Positions 9,238 through 18,369 of a DNA stretch of 64,000 nt are shown here, one piece after another. Numbering within the stretch: position 1 is the first letter of the stretch; each line of letters opens with the position of its first letter. The notes under the pieces are model-generated. The model had not been told where the DNA came from. It ran no database searches and worked only from the letters and a program-made list of their open reading frames with translations. This DNA is from Pseudonocardia humida (GTDB lineage: Bacteria > Actinomycetota > Actinomycetes > Mycobacteriales > Pseudonocardiaceae): positions 62,001 to 126,000 of the forward strand of contig NZ_JAGSOV010000034.1 in the NCBI RefSeq assembly GCF_023898865.1, given 5' to 3'. The position numbers and the translations under genes are program-made.

Positions 9238-10479
9238 ATGCCCGAGCACCGCGGTTCCGGGCCCGATCTGCGGGCGCTGCTGGAGAAGGTCGAGTCGGCC
9301 TCGCCGGTGCAGGCGGTGGAGGTGGTCGCCGACGAGCTCGGCGCGGTGTTCGGGGCCCGGGCGGTCAGCTTCCTGATCGCCGACTTCAGCGGGCGCGCGG
9401 TCTTCCGGATGGGTCGCGCACGGGAGGGCGCCTCGGGGACGCGGTTCCCGGGGGCCGAGCAGGTGCATCTGCCCGGCACGGTCTACGAGCGGGTGCTGAT
9501 CACCCAGCACGTGGACGTGCGCGAGGTCGGCGACGGCGCGCAGCTGACCGTGCCGGTCACCGACCGGGGCGACGCCATCGGGCTGATCGAGCTCGACCTG
9601 CCCTACCACCCCGACGAGGCGCGCGTCGCCGACATCGCCGCCGCGGGCCACGCGCTGGCCTACATCGTGGTGGCGAGCAGGCAGCACACCGACCTGTTCG
9701 AGTGGGGCCAGCGGTCCATCCCGTTCACGCTGGCCGCGGAGATCCAGCGCCGCCTGCTGCCCAGCGCGTTCACCTGCGAGGCGGGCCAGTTCACCATCGC
9801 CGGCTGGCTGGAGCCGGCCAGCTCGGTGGGCGGGGACACCTTCGACTACTCGCTCGACCAGCACTCGCTGCAGGTGTCGATCACCGACGCCGCCGGCCAC
9901 GACGTGGCCGCCGCCCTGCTGGCCACGGTGCTCGTCGGCAGCCTGCGCAACGAACGGCGCCGCGGCGCCGACCTCGGCGAGCAGCTGCGCAACGCCAACG
10001 ACGCCCTGGTCGCGCACTCCCGGGTGGGCCAGTTCGTGACCGGGCAGGTCATGCACATCGACCTGGACGGCGGCACCGCGACGATCGTCAACGCCGGGCA
10101 CCCGTTCCCGCTGCTGCTGCGCCGGGGGCGCGTCGAGGAGATCGCGCTGGAGATCGACCCCCCGTTCGGGCTGCAGGCGGGCTGGTCGTTCCGGTTGCAG
10201 CGGTTCGCGCTGGAGCCGGGCGACCGGATCGTGTTCGTCACCGACGGGATGCTGGAGCGCGAGGCCGCCCGGTGCGACCTCCCCGCCGCGATCGCCGGAA
10301 GCGGCGAGCTCCACCCCCGCCAGGTGGTGCACGCGCTCGGCGCCGAGGTCCTGCTGGCCACCGGCGGGAGCCTGCGCGACGACGCCACGACCGTCTGCCT
10401 GGACTGGTACGGCGGATCGCCCAGGCCCCGGATCAGCGCCGGTGGCGCGACCACCGAACCCGGCGTCGTGGTCACCTGA
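9238..10479 (+). CDS. GAF domain-SpoIIE-type (PP2C) serine phosphatase
   Basis: 413 residues. Residues 10-150 form a GAF-like sensor and residues 170-395 a SpoIIE/PP2C phosphatase. Metal-binding aspartates are visible in SSVGGDTFDYS, SITDAAGHDVAAALLATVLV, VFVTDGMLEREA and SLRDDATTVCL. In actinomycetes such enzymes dephosphorylate anti-anti-sigma factors or other regulatory proteins and so control alternative sigma factors. No anti-sigma or STAS gene is adjacent, so the partner is elsewhere. No membrane segment is present, so it is cytoplasmic. Confidence 0.88.
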   Translation: MPEHRGSGPDLRALLEKVESASPVQAVEVVADELGAVFGARAVSFLIADFSGRAVFRMGRAREGASGTRFPGAEQVHLPGTVYERVLITQHVDVREVGDGAQLTVPVTDRGDAIGLIELDLPYHPDEARVADIAAAGHALAYIVVASRQHTDLFEWGQRSIPFTLAAEIQRRLLPSAFTCEAGQFTIAGWLEPASSVGGDTFDYSLDQHSLQVSITDAAGHDVAAALLATVLVGSLRNERRRGADLGEQLRNANDALVAHSRVGQFVTGQVMHIDLDGGTATIVNAGHPFPLLLRRGRVEEIALEIDPPFGLQAGWSFRLQRFALEPGDRIVFVTDGMLEREAARCDLPAAIAGSGELHPRQVVHALGAEVLLATGGSLRDDATTVCLDWYGGSPRPRISAGGATTEPGVVVT

Positions 10480-10548
10480 GGGTGCAACACGTTCTCGTCG
10501 TCGACGGCCGAATGGGCGGGAGCGCGGTCCCGCGGCGAGGATGTCCGG

Positions 10549-11373
10549 ATGAGCGCCCCCGACGCCGCCCCCGTCCGTGTCGAGCGCGACGGTGGTGTCG
10601 CCGTCGTCGTCCTCGACCGGCCCCCGCTCAACCTGTTCGACGAGAGCGTCTTCGCCGGCTTCGAGCGCTGCCTCGCCGAGCTGGTCGAGCTGACCGCACC
10701 GGGACGGGCGGACCGCGCCCGGGCCGTGCTGCTCGAAGCGCGCGGCAAGGTCGTCTCCGCCGGCGTCGACGTGCACGCCTTCCGGGAGATCGCGCGGGCA
10801 CCCGACCCGGTGGGCCGCGGCACCGCGCTGTGGAGCAGGCTGATCCGCCTCGCGCAGACCCTGGAGGACCTCCCGGTCCCCGTCGTCTTCGCCGCCCACG
10901 GGCTCACCCTGACCGCGGCCTTCGAGCTCGCGCTGGCCTGCGACGTGCTGCTGGCCGCCGAGCGCGCCTCGTTCGGCCTGGTCGAGATGGTCGTCGGGCT
11001 GACCCCGTCGATGGGCGGGCCCCAGCGGCTGGCCGAGCGCGCCGGGCCGAGCCGGGCCAAGGAGCTGGTCTTCACCGGCGAGCGCTACCCCGCCGCCACG
11101 CTGGAGCGGTGGGGCGTGGTGAACCGGGTGCTGCCCGACGACGGCTTCGCCGAGGCCGCCCGGGCGTTCGCCCACCGCCTCGCGGCCGGCCCGACGGTGG
11201 CGCACGCGGCGACCAAGCAGCTGGTGGGCACCGCCGTGCGCGACGGCGTCCGGGCGGCCGATGCGGTGGTGGCGCCGCTCTCGGGGGCGCTGTTCGGCAC
11301 CGAGGACCTCCGCGGCGCCGTCGATTCCTTCCTCGCCGACGGCCCGGGCCAGGCGAGCTACGAGGGCCGGTGA
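10549..11373 (+). CDS. Enoyl-CoA hydratase/isomerase family protein
   Basis: 274 residues of the crotonase fold. It has VVVLDRPPLNLFDESVFAGF at the start, the first oxyanion-hole segment KVVSAGVDVHAFREIA near residue 66 and a second GLTLTAAFELALACDVLLAA near 122. GLTPSMGGPQRLAERAGPSRA carries the usual turn after the active-site helix. It is probably a beta-oxidation or CoA-thioester enzyme. The gene ends 15 bases before the convergent Lrp-type gene. The exact substrate is not evident. Confidence 0.85.
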   Translation: MSAPDAAPVRVERDGGVAVVVLDRPPLNLFDESVFAGFERCLAELVELTAPGRADRARAVLLEARGKVVSAGVDVHAFREIARAPDPVGRGTALWSRLIRLAQTLEDLPVPVVFAAHGLTLTAAFELALACDVLLAAERASFGLVEMVVGLTPSMGGPQRLAERAGPSRAKELVFTGERYPAATLERWGVVNRVLPDDGFAEAARAFAHRLAAGPTVAHAATKQLVGTAVRDGVRAADAVVAPLSGALFGTEDLRGAVDSFLADGPGQASYEGR

Positions 11374-11388
11374 GGGCTCAGCGCCGGC

Positions 11389-11829
11389 TCAGCGCGGACC
11401 CCGCACGCTGCTCATCACCATCAGGGTCTTGGTCCCCACGACGCCCGTGGTCGCGCGCAGCCGGGCGACCACCTCGCGCAGGTGCGCCATGTCGCGCACC
11501 CGCAGGTGGCACAGGGCGTCGAAGTCACCAGCCAGTACGTAGACCGCCTCGACCTCGGGCAGGTCCCTGCGCAGCGCCTCCATGTCCTCCGGCGAGGTGG
11601 TGCCCTGGAAGCGCAGCTCGCAGAACGCCTCCAGCGGTCGGTCGAGGCGGGCCCGGTCCACGACGGCGGTGAACCCGATGATCACGCCGACCGCGACGAG
11701 CCGGTCCACCCGCCGCTTCACCGCGGGCTGTGACAGCGCGACCTCACCGGCGAGATCGGCGAAGGTGCGCCTGCCGTCGGCCTCCAGCAGCGCGAGCAAC
11801 TTGCGGTCGACGTCGTCGAGCGGGGTCAC
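11389..11829 (-). CDS. Lrp/AsnC-family transcriptional regulator
   Basis: 146 residues from GTG 11829, the normal length. The N-terminal helix-turn-helix (LDDVDRKLLALLEADGRRTF then LSQPAVKRRVDRLVAVGVI) is followed by the RAM ligand domain (VEAVYVLAGDFDALCHLRVR near residue 95). It is divergent from the indolepyruvate:ferredoxin oxidoreductase gene, with an 18-20 base palindrome and a duplicated 15-mer between them. Regulation of that gene in response to an amino acid or 2-oxo acid is therefore likely, but inferred. Confidence 0.9.
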   Translation of the reverse strand: MTPLDDVDRKLLALLEADGRRTFADLAGEVALSQPAVKRRVDRLVAVGVIIGFTAVVDRARLDRPLEAFCELRFQGTTSPEDMEALRRDLPEVEAVYVLAGDFDALCHLRVRDMAHLREVVARLRATTGVVGTKTLMVMSSVRGPR

Positions 11830-11924
11830 GCGCGCAGGATAATGACGCCCCTGCGCATCGAGCGAAGGATTCCTGCGTGGATCGCGCGGACCGGATTTCC
11901 TATCTTGCCGAACGCCCCCCGCCT

Positions 11925-11944
11925 GGGATCTCCTCGGAGATCCC
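11925..11944. promoter_or_regulatory. Perfect 9-2-9 palindrome between lrp and the oxidoreductase gene
   Basis: GGGATCTCC-TC-GGAGATCCC is a perfect inverted repeat about 95 bases from the Lrp start and 50 bases upstream of GTG 11994. It may be the operator of the Lrp-type regulator, or a stem in the oxidoreductase leader transcript. Confidence 0.55.
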
Positions 11945-11972
11945 ACGGTGCTGTTCACCACGGTGCTGTTCA
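11943..11972 (+). repeat. Tandem exact duplication of a 15-mer
   Basis: CCACGGTGCTGTTCA occurs twice head to tail (11943-11957 and 11958-11972), starting at the right arm of the palindrome and ending 21 bases before the oxidoreductase start. It could be a duplicated regulator half-site or a recent slippage event. Confidence 0.85.
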
Positions 11973-11993
11973 TCACGACGAGGAGGCGGCCAG

Positions 11994-14900
11994 GTGCGTG
12001 CGAGCGCGGTGACCCTCGACGACAAGTACGGCGCGACGTCCGGCCGGGCGCTCGTCTCGGGCATCGAGGCACTGGTCCGGCTGGTCCTCGAACAGCGCAG
12101 GCTCGACACCGAACGCGGGCTGGACACGCGTGCCTTCGTCTCGGGCTACCAGGGCTCGCCGCTGGGCGGCGTCGACCTGGAGATGGGCCGGGCGCGCCGG
12201 CACCTGGACGAGACCGGCGTGGTGTTCCGCCCGGGCGTCAACGAGGAGCTGGCCGCCACCGCCGTGGCCGGGACCCAGATGCTCGCCGCGCTCCCCGGCC
12301 GCCGCCACGACGGGGTGACCGGGTTCTGGTACGGCAAGGCCCCCGGCCTGGACCGGGCCGCCGACGCCATCCGGCACGGCCAGCTCGCCGGGACCGCCAC
12401 CACCGGCGGGGCGGTGGCCTGGATCGGCGACGACCCGTCCTGCAAGTCCTCCACCGTGCCCAGCTCGTGCGAGCCGATGGCGCAGAGCCTGGCGCTGCCG
12501 CTGTTCGCGCCGGGCACCGTCGCGGAGATCATCTCCTACGGCCTGCACGCCGTCGCGCTGTCGCGGGCGAGCGGGCTCTGGACCGCGCTGAAGATCGTCG
12601 CGGACGTCGCCGACTCGGCGGCGACCATCGACGTCGGCGCGCTGCGCCACGGCATCCCGCACCCGCCCGCGGCCCCGCGCCCGCTGCTGCCCCCGATCGT
12701 CGGGCCCGTCGGTCTCGACGCCGAGCACGACATGCTGACCCGCCGCCTCGACATCGCCCGCCACTACGGCACCGAGCACGGCCTCAACCGGATCACCTTC
12801 TCCGCCCGGCGGGCCCGGCTCGGGATCGTGGCGTCCGGCACCGCCCACGCCGTCGGGGGGGGGGGGGGGGGCGCCGGGGGGCGCGACGCGGCCCCGAGGG
12901 CGGCGCGGGGGGGGGGCGCCCCCCCCCCCCCCCGCCGCCCCCCCCCCCCCCCCCCACGACCTGGGTCTCGACGAGGCCGCGATGGAGTCGCTGGGGCTGC
13001 GGCTGGTCCGCCTCGGCATGCCGCACCCCCTCGACCCCGCCCACCTCGCCGCGCTCACCGAGGGCCTCGAGGAGGTCTTCGTCGTCGAGGACAAGACCCC
13101 GTTCGTCGAAGGCGCCCTCAAGCAGGCGCTCTACCGGCGCGCCGACGCCCCGAACGTCGTCGGGCGCATGGACGAGACCGGCCGCCCGCTGCTCACCGGG
13201 CGCAGCCAGGTCGCCGCCGAGGACGTCGCGGTGGCCCTGGGCCGGCGGATCTCCACCGTGCTCGGCGCGGAACGGCTGCCGCGCCCGGCGCGGGAGCACC
13301 TGGACCGCCTGCGGCCCGCGCGGGCGCCCCGCATCGAGCTCCCGCTGGCCAAGCGCACGCCCTTCTTCTGCTCCGGGTGCCCGCACAACCGGTCCACCCG
13401 CACCGAGGACGACTCGCTGGTCGGCGTGGGCATCGGGTGCCACGCCCTGATCGCGCTGGAGGGCGAGGGCCGCGGCACCCAGATCGGGCTGACCCAGATG
13501 GGCGGCGAGGGCGCGCAGTGGATCGGCCTCGCGCCGTTCACCGACGACCCGACGCTGATCCAGAACCTGGGCGACGGCACCTTCCACCACTCCGGCTCGC
13601 TGGCGGTCCGCGCCGCGGTGGCCGCGGGCGTGCGCATGACCTACAAGCTGCTCTACAACGACGCCGTCGCGATGACCGGCGGGCAGCGCGCCGAGGGCCG
13701 CCTCGACATCCCGTCGGTCACCCGGCTGCTCGCCGTCGAGGGGGTGCGCCGGATCGTGGTCACCACCGACGACCAGGCCCGGTACCGCGGGGTCGCGCTC
13801 GACCCGATCGCGTCCGTCCGGCACCGCGACGACCTCGCCGCCGTGGAGCGCGAGCTCGCCGCCGTCGACGGCGTCACCGTGCTCCTGCACGACGACCGCT
13901 GCGCCACCGAGGAGCGCCGGCTGCGCAAGCGCGGCAAGCTCCCCGCCGTCACCGAGCGGGTCGTGATCAACGAGCGGGTCTGCGAGGGCTGCGGCGACTG
14001 CGGCGACAAGTCGACCTGCCTGTCGGTGCAGCCGGTGCACACCGAGTTCGGCCGCAAGACCCGCATCCACCAGCCCTCCTGCAACTCCGACCTCAGCTGC
14101 CTCGACGGCGACTGCCCGTCGTTCCTGCTGGTGGAGCCGAGGACCCGGCCCGTGCGGAACCTGCCGGAGCTGCCGGTGGCGCTCGTCGAGCCGCAGCGGC
14201 GGTTCGGCGAGCGCGACGTCCTGCTGCGGATGCCCGGGATCGGCGGGACGGGCGTGGTGACGGCGTCGAAGGTCCTGCAGATGGCCGCCCACCTCGACGG
14301 CCGCTTCACCGCCGGGCTGGAGCAGATCGGCCTGGCGCAGAAGGGCGGCCCCGTCGTCTCGGACGTGCGGATCTCCAAGACGCCGGTCGTCGGGTCGCTG
14401 CGGGCCTCCCGCGGCACGGTCGACGTGCTGGTGGGCTTCGACCTGCTCGGCGCGGCCGACGCCGCCAACCTCGGCGTCTGCGTGCCGGAGCGGACCGTGG
14501 CCGTGGTCAACTCCGCGATCGTGCCGACCGCGCCGATGATCACCGGCCGGGTGGTGCTGCCGGGTTCGCCCGACGACGCCCTGGAGCGGATCACGGCGGT
14601 CACCGCCGAGCAGGTGCACCTGGACGCGCAGCGGCTCTCCGAGCGGCTGTTCGGCGACCACATGCCGACCAACGTCGTGCTGCTGGGCGCGGCCTACCAG
14701 AGCGGTGTGATGCCGGTGAGCGCCGAGGCGCTGGAGCAGGCGATCCGGCTCAACGGGGCCGCGGTCGAGAACACCCTGGCCGCCTTCCGGTGGGGTCGGG
14801 CGGCGGTGCAGGACCCGGCGGCGGTGCGCGCCGCGGTCGAGCCGCCCGCGCGGGAGACCGTGCCCGTCGACGCCGCCGTGCGGGCCCGCGCGGAGGAGGT

Positions 14901-15537
14901 CGGCCTGGGCGACGTGCTCGCCGTCCGGATCGCCGACCTGACCGGCTACCAGGACGCCGCCTACGCCGCCCGCTACGCCGAGGAGGTCCGCCGCGTCCGC
15001 GACCTGGCCGCGGCGGCCGCGGGCCCGCGGGCCGGCGACCGGATCGGCCTCGCCTACGCCCGCGGCCTGCACAAGCTGATGGCCTACAAGGACGAGTACG
15101 AGGTCGCCCGGCTGCACCTCGACCCGGTCGAGGCCGCGCGCCGCGCCGAGGCCCACGGCGCCGACGCCCGCGTGTCCGTGCTGCTGCACCCACCGGTCCT
15201 GCGGGCGCTCGGGATGAACCGCAAGATCCGGCTGCGGGCCACGGCGACCCCGGCCTTCCGCGCCCTGCGCGCCGCCCGGAAGCTGCGCGGCACCCCCCTG
15301 GACGTGTTCGGCTACGCGGGCGTGCGGCGGACCGAACGCCGGATCATCGGGGAGTACCAGGCACTGGTCCGCCGCGCGCTCGCCCGGCTCGACCCCGGTA
15401 CCGCCGACCTCGTCGAAGAGCTCGCCGGCCTGCCCGACCTGGTCCGGGGCTACGAGGACGTCAAGCTGGCCGGCGTCCGGCGGTTCCGCGAACGGGCCGC
15501 GGAGCTGATCGCCCGCCTGGGCCTCGGGCAGGGATGA
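11994..15537 (+). CDS. Fused indolepyruvate:ferredoxin oxidoreductase, reading frame broken by a poly-G/poly-C tract
   Basis: A single large protein (about 1,150 residues) that should oxidise aryl-pyruvates (or related 2-oxo acids) to acyl-CoA with ferredoxin. GTG 11994 has AGGAGG seven bases upstream. The first part (ALVSGIEALVRLVLEQRRLD, then FVSGYQGSPLGGVDLEMGR) runs in frame 3 to about 12855. The rest (from HDLGLDEAAMESLGLRLVRL) is in frame 1. It carries a thiamine-pyrophosphate region GVGIGCHALIALEGEG, a cysteine-rich cluster segment CEGCGDCGDKSTCLSVQPVH, and the gamma-type domain MPGIGGTGVVTASKVLQMAA. Between the halves, 101 bases of G and C runs replace what should be only a few codons, so the break looks like a sequence fault and not a mutation. 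Confidence 0.85.
12855..12955. other. Low-complexity poly-G then poly-C tract, probable assembly artefact
   Basis: The stretch holds runs of 17 G (12855-12871), 6 G (12876-12881) and 10 G (12907-12916), followed by 15 C (12919-12933) and 18 C (12938-12955). Left-side G runs and right-side C runs are what poly-G read tails from two-colour sequencing would give when reads from both sides are joined. It interrupts a conserved gene and shifts its frame. Confidence 0.8.
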
Positions 15538-15955
15538 GCGGTGCGCCCGGTCTGCGGCGGGCGAGGACGGCCATCGCCACCGCGCCACCCCAGCCGGTCA
15601 CGACGACCGGCGTCTCGGCCCGGTCGAAGCCACCGGGGCGGACGCGGATCCGGGCGTACCGCTCGCTCAGGTAGCCCAGCGTCAGACCGGTGCCGATCCA
15701 GCGCAGCACCCAGCGGGCCCGCTCGTCGGGTCCGCGCAGCAGCCGGGTGACGGCCCAGATCTGCGGCCCGAGCAGGTAGGGGGGCGCGCTGTAGGCGGTC
15801 CCGAACCAGAGCCAGTCCCGCACGAGGTGCTCGGGACTGCCGACCATGAACGGGACGTCGAAGTGCCGGCGCCGCCGCAGGGCGAGCACGTGCCCGCCCA
15901 GCTGGGCGGCCAGCTGGGCGGAGGCGACCGCCACGAGCGCCGATCGGTGGGTCAT
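15461..15955 (-). CDS. Small hypothetical membrane protein
   Basis: 164 residues. Hydrophobic stretches occur near residues 5-25 (LVAVASAQLAAQLGGHVLAL), 60-75 (PPYLLGPQIWAVTRLL) and 120-137 (VVVTGWGGAVAMAVLAR). The C terminus is arginine- and proline-rich. The 3' end overlaps the convergent oxidoreductase gene by about 77 bases, so the true stop or the gene call could be questioned. No family is recognised. Confidence 0.55.
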   Translation of the reverse strand: MTHRSALVAVASAQLAAQLGGHVLALRRRRHFDVPFMVGSPEHLVRDWLWFGTAYSAPPYLLGPQIWAVTRLLRGPDERARWVLRWIGTGLTLGYLSERYARIRVRPGGFDRAETPVVVTGWGGAVAMAVLARRRPGAPLIPARGPGGRSAPRPVRGTAGRRPA

Positions 15956-16039
15956 GCCGCCGCACTGTAGGCGGTGCCGGTCCCGCCGCCGGGCCGGACT
16001 CGCCCCGGCCTACCGCTTCCGGACCGCGGACCCCCGCGG

Positions 16040-16219
16040 TCAGCCGTTCCACTCCTCATCGCGCTGGTCCTCCCGCTCGGTGCGCTCCCGGGCGAGCTCC
16101 ACCGCGCGCGCCGCCGTCTCCCGGTCCGGGTAGGGGCCCAGCCGGTCCATGGCCCGACACCCTTCGACCGGCTCCACCGCGTGGTGGCGCAGGCAGTAGA
16201 ACCACGTGCCCTCGCTCAT
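16040..16219 (-). CDS. Conserved 59-residue actinobacterial small protein
   Basis: Read on the minus strand: MSEGTWFYCLRHHAVEPVEG, then CRAMDRLGPYPDRETAARAV, ending in an acidic, arginine-rich helix. Short proteins with a WFYCL(K/R)HH...C...DRLGPYP pattern are common beside housekeeping genes in actinobacteria and have no known role. Two cysteines and paired histidines could bind a metal. An AGGAGAGG-type site lies just upstream of the ATG. Confidence 0.75.
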   Translation of the reverse strand: MSEGTWFYCLRHHAVEPVEGCRAMDRLGPYPDRETAARAVELARERTEREDQRDEEWNG

Positions 16220-16439
16220 CGACGTTCCTCTCCTCGGGGGCGGCCACGTGCGCGCCGGGCCGGTTCGCCCGCGCCAGATGAGGCGCCGTGGGCGGTGAGT
16301 ACCCCCGAACCGGCGCCTGGCATGCGTGGTGCCACCGGGAGTGCAGGCGGGGGTGCACCGGACCGGTCAGGAATCGAGAAGCCCCGGTCGGGGAACGGGT
16401 CCTAGCGTGGCTCATCACCAGCACCGGAGGAGCGCGGAG

Positions 16440-17078
16440 ATGACCACCACCACCGTTCCGACCATCGACTCCATCGTCCTCGAGGTCGCCGACGTCGCCG
16501 CGGCGGAGGCCTTCCACGCGGCGCTCGGCGTCGCCGACCGGGTCCACGTCCGCTTCGGCGAGGCGCCGACGCGGGGGTTCCGCGGGTACACGCTCTCGCT
16601 CGTGGTCTCCCAGCCGAGCACCGTGGACGCCTTCATCCGCGCCGCCCTCGACGGCGGCGCCACCGCCGTGAAGCCGCCCGCGAAGAGCTTCTGGGGCTAC
16701 GGCGGTGTGGTGCAGGCACCGGACGGCGCGATCTGGCAGGTCGCGACGTCGTCGAAGAAGGACACCGGGCCGGCCGCGCTGGAGTACGACGACCTGGTGC
16801 TGCTCCTCGGCGTCACGAACGTGAAGACGACCAAGCAGTTCTACGTCGAGCACGGCCTGACCGTCACCAAGAGCTTCGGCAGCAGGTACGTCGAGTTCGC
16901 GTCGCCGGGGCAGGGCATCGACCTGGCCCTCTACTCGCGCCGCGCCGCGGCCAAGGCCGCCGGGGTGGACCCCGACGGCAGCGGATCGCACCGGATCGTG
17001 GTGCGCAGCGACGCCGGGGCGTTCACCGACCCCGACGGGTTCGCCTGGGAGTCCTCGACCGCCGAGCGGCACGGGTGA
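16440..17078 (+). CDS. Glyoxalase/VOC family protein
   Basis: 212 residues from ATG 16440, preceded by CCGGAGGAGCGCGG. Two vicinal-oxygen-chelate modules are present: residues 8-105 (DSIVLEVADVAAAEAFHAAL, ending QAPDGAIWQVATSS) and 118-208 (DLVLLLGVTNVKTTKQFYVE, ending DPDGFAWESS). Such proteins are dioxygenases, isomerases or resistance proteins. The substrate is unknown. The stop overlaps the start of the next gene (GTGA), so the two are translationally coupled. Confidence 0.85.
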   Translation: MTTTTVPTIDSIVLEVADVAAAEAFHAALGVADRVHVRFGEAPTRGFRGYTLSLVVSQPSTVDAFIRAALDGGATAVKPPAKSFWGYGGVVQAPDGAIWQVATSSKKDTGPAALEYDDLVLLLGVTNVKTTKQFYVEHGLTVTKSFGSRYVEFASPGQGIDLALYSRRAAAKAAGVDPDGSGSHRIVVRSDAGAFTDPDGFAWESSTAERHG

Positions 17079-17533
17079 GCGCGCAGGCGGAGCCGCGCGA
17101 CCGGCGGGCCCGCAAGGCGGACGCGCTGGCCGTGCTGGCCACCCCGGCGATCGACGCCTGGGTCTGCAGCGCCTCCGCGGCCGGCGAGGCGCACCTGGTC
17201 CCGCTGTCGCTGGCCTGGGTGGACGAGCGGCTGGTGCTCGCGGTCGCGGACACCTCGACCACCGCTGGCAACCTCACCGCGTCCGGTCGCGCGCGCCTCG
17301 CCGTCGGCCCGACCCGGGACGTCGTCATGATCGACGCCGTGCTCGACCGCGCGGTCGGCGTCGGCGACGACGAGGCGCTGGGGAAGGCCTACGTGGCGCA
17401 GGCCGATTGGGATCCGCGGAGCGCGGCCGGGTACGTGTTCCTCGTGCTGCGCCCGGTCCGCGTGCAGGCCTGGCGGGAGGCGAACGAGATCGCGGGCCGC
17501 ACGCTCATGCGCGATGGCGAGTGGTTGGTGTAG
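17075..17533 (+). CDS. Pyridoxamine 5'-phosphate oxidase-fold (PPOX) family protein
   Basis: 152 residues starting at GTG 17075, overlapping the glyoxalase stop by four bases. The split-barrel pattern is visible: AWVCSASAAGEAHLVPLSLAW (shortened), LAVADTSTTAGNLTASGRAR, then VMIDAVLDRAVG and GYVFLVLRPVRVQAWREANE. These small flavin- or F420-binding proteins reduce quinones or other substrates. Operon membership with a VOC protein suggests a joint detoxification role, which is inference. Confidence 0.8.
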   Translation: MSAQAEPRDRRARKADALAVLATPAIDAWVCSASAAGEAHLVPLSLAWVDERLVLAVADTSTTAGNLTASGRARLAVGPTRDVVMIDAVLDRAVGVGDDEALGKAYVAQADWDPRSAAGYVFLVLRPVRVQAWREANEIAGRTLMRDGEWLV

Positions 17534-17670
17534 GTCGCTCACGATCAGCTCCGGAGTGCAGCCCGGTCCGCGGATTGGCATCTTGCCACCGCCCGCGATT
17601 GGCCATCGCAGAAAGCCACTGCTCGCCGGACGATGGACGGGACCGACCGACCACGAGGAGCAGCACCCCC

Positions 17671-18282
17671 ATGTACGTGCCCGCGCACTTCGCCCCGCAC
17701 GACGACCACGTGCGCGAACTGCTGACCCACCACGGCGCCGCGGACCTCATCACCACCGGCCCCGACGGGCTGGAGGCGACGATGCTGCCGTTCGTCCACG
17801 ACCGCGAGCGGGGCACGCTGCTCGGCCACTTCGCCCGCAACAACGACCACTGGACGCGCGTCCACGGGCAGCGCTGCCTGGTGATCGTGCGCGGACCCGA
17901 CTCCTACATCAGCCCGTCCTGGTACGCCGCCAAGGCCGAGCACGGCCGCGTCGTCCCGACCTGGAACTACGTCACCGCCCACGTCCACGGCACCGCGACC
18001 GTCCACGACGACGCCGGCTGGGTCGCCGATGCGGTGCGCCGGCTCACCGACCACCACGAGGCCGACCGTCCGGTCCCCTGGACCGTCGAGGACGCCCCCG
18101 AGAGGTTCGTCCGCGGCCAGCTGCGCGCCATCGTCGGGGTCGAGGTCCGGATCGACCGCATCGACGCGAAGTTCAAGCTCAGCCAGAACCGGCCCGCCGC
18201 CGACATCGACGGCGTGATCACCGGCCTGCGGTCGCGGGGCGACGCGCAGGGCGCCGACGCCGTCGCGACGCACCGCCCCTGA
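17671..18282 (+). CDS. PaiB-like FMN-binding negative transcriptional regulator
   Basis: 203 residues beginning MYVPAHFAPHDDHVRELLTH, the PaiB N terminus, with HFARNNDHWTRVHG near residue 50, SPSWYAAKAEHGRVVPTWNY near 88 and the family end FKLSQNRPAADIDGVITGLR. These FMN-binding proteins have a split-barrel fold. In Bacillus PaiB affects protease and sporulation genes, but DNA binding is not shown for most homologues. GAGGAG lies 14 bases upstream of ATG 17671. Confidence 0.88.
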   Translation: MYVPAHFAPHDDHVRELLTHHGAADLITTGPDGLEATMLPFVHDRERGTLLGHFARNNDHWTRVHGQRCLVIVRGPDSYISPSWYAAKAEHGRVVPTWNYVTAHVHGTATVHDDAGWVADAVRRLTDHHEADRPVPWTVEDAPERFVRGQLRAIVGVEVRIDRIDAKFKLSQNRPAADIDGVITGLRSRGDAQGADAVATHRP

Positions 18283-18326
18283 CGGGTCAGCCGATCCGGT
18301 CGGACCCGGGCTCGCCGCCACGACCG

Positions 18327-18358
18327 CCCGCGCTCCGAACCGGGCCCGGGAGCGCGGG
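18327..18358. terminator. Bidirectional terminator hairpin between paiB-like and M28 genes
   Basis: Stem CCCGCGCTCC (18327-18336) pairs perfectly with GGAGCGCGGG (18349-18358) around a 12-base loop. It sits between two convergent genes ending at 18282 and 18370. No U-tract follows, as is usual for actinomycete terminators. Confidence 0.65.
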
Positions 18359-18369
18359 CGCGGGGCGGC

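Noticed and set aside
12855..12955. G-quadruplex-forming regulatory element
   Set aside because: Although the G runs could form one, the tract replaces conserved codons and breaks the frame, and the G-then-C order fits a read artefact better.
12793..15588. A 931-codon minus-strand frame opposite the oxidoreductase
   Set aside because: No recognisable motif, while the plus strand has thiamine, cysteine-cluster and gamma-domain motifs. Its length only reflects few stops in GC-rich DNA.
17595..17609. GCGAT-TGGCC-ATCGC as an operator upstream of the PaiB-like gene
   Set aside because: Arms are only five bases in GC-rich DNA and there is no second copy, so chance is a good explanation.
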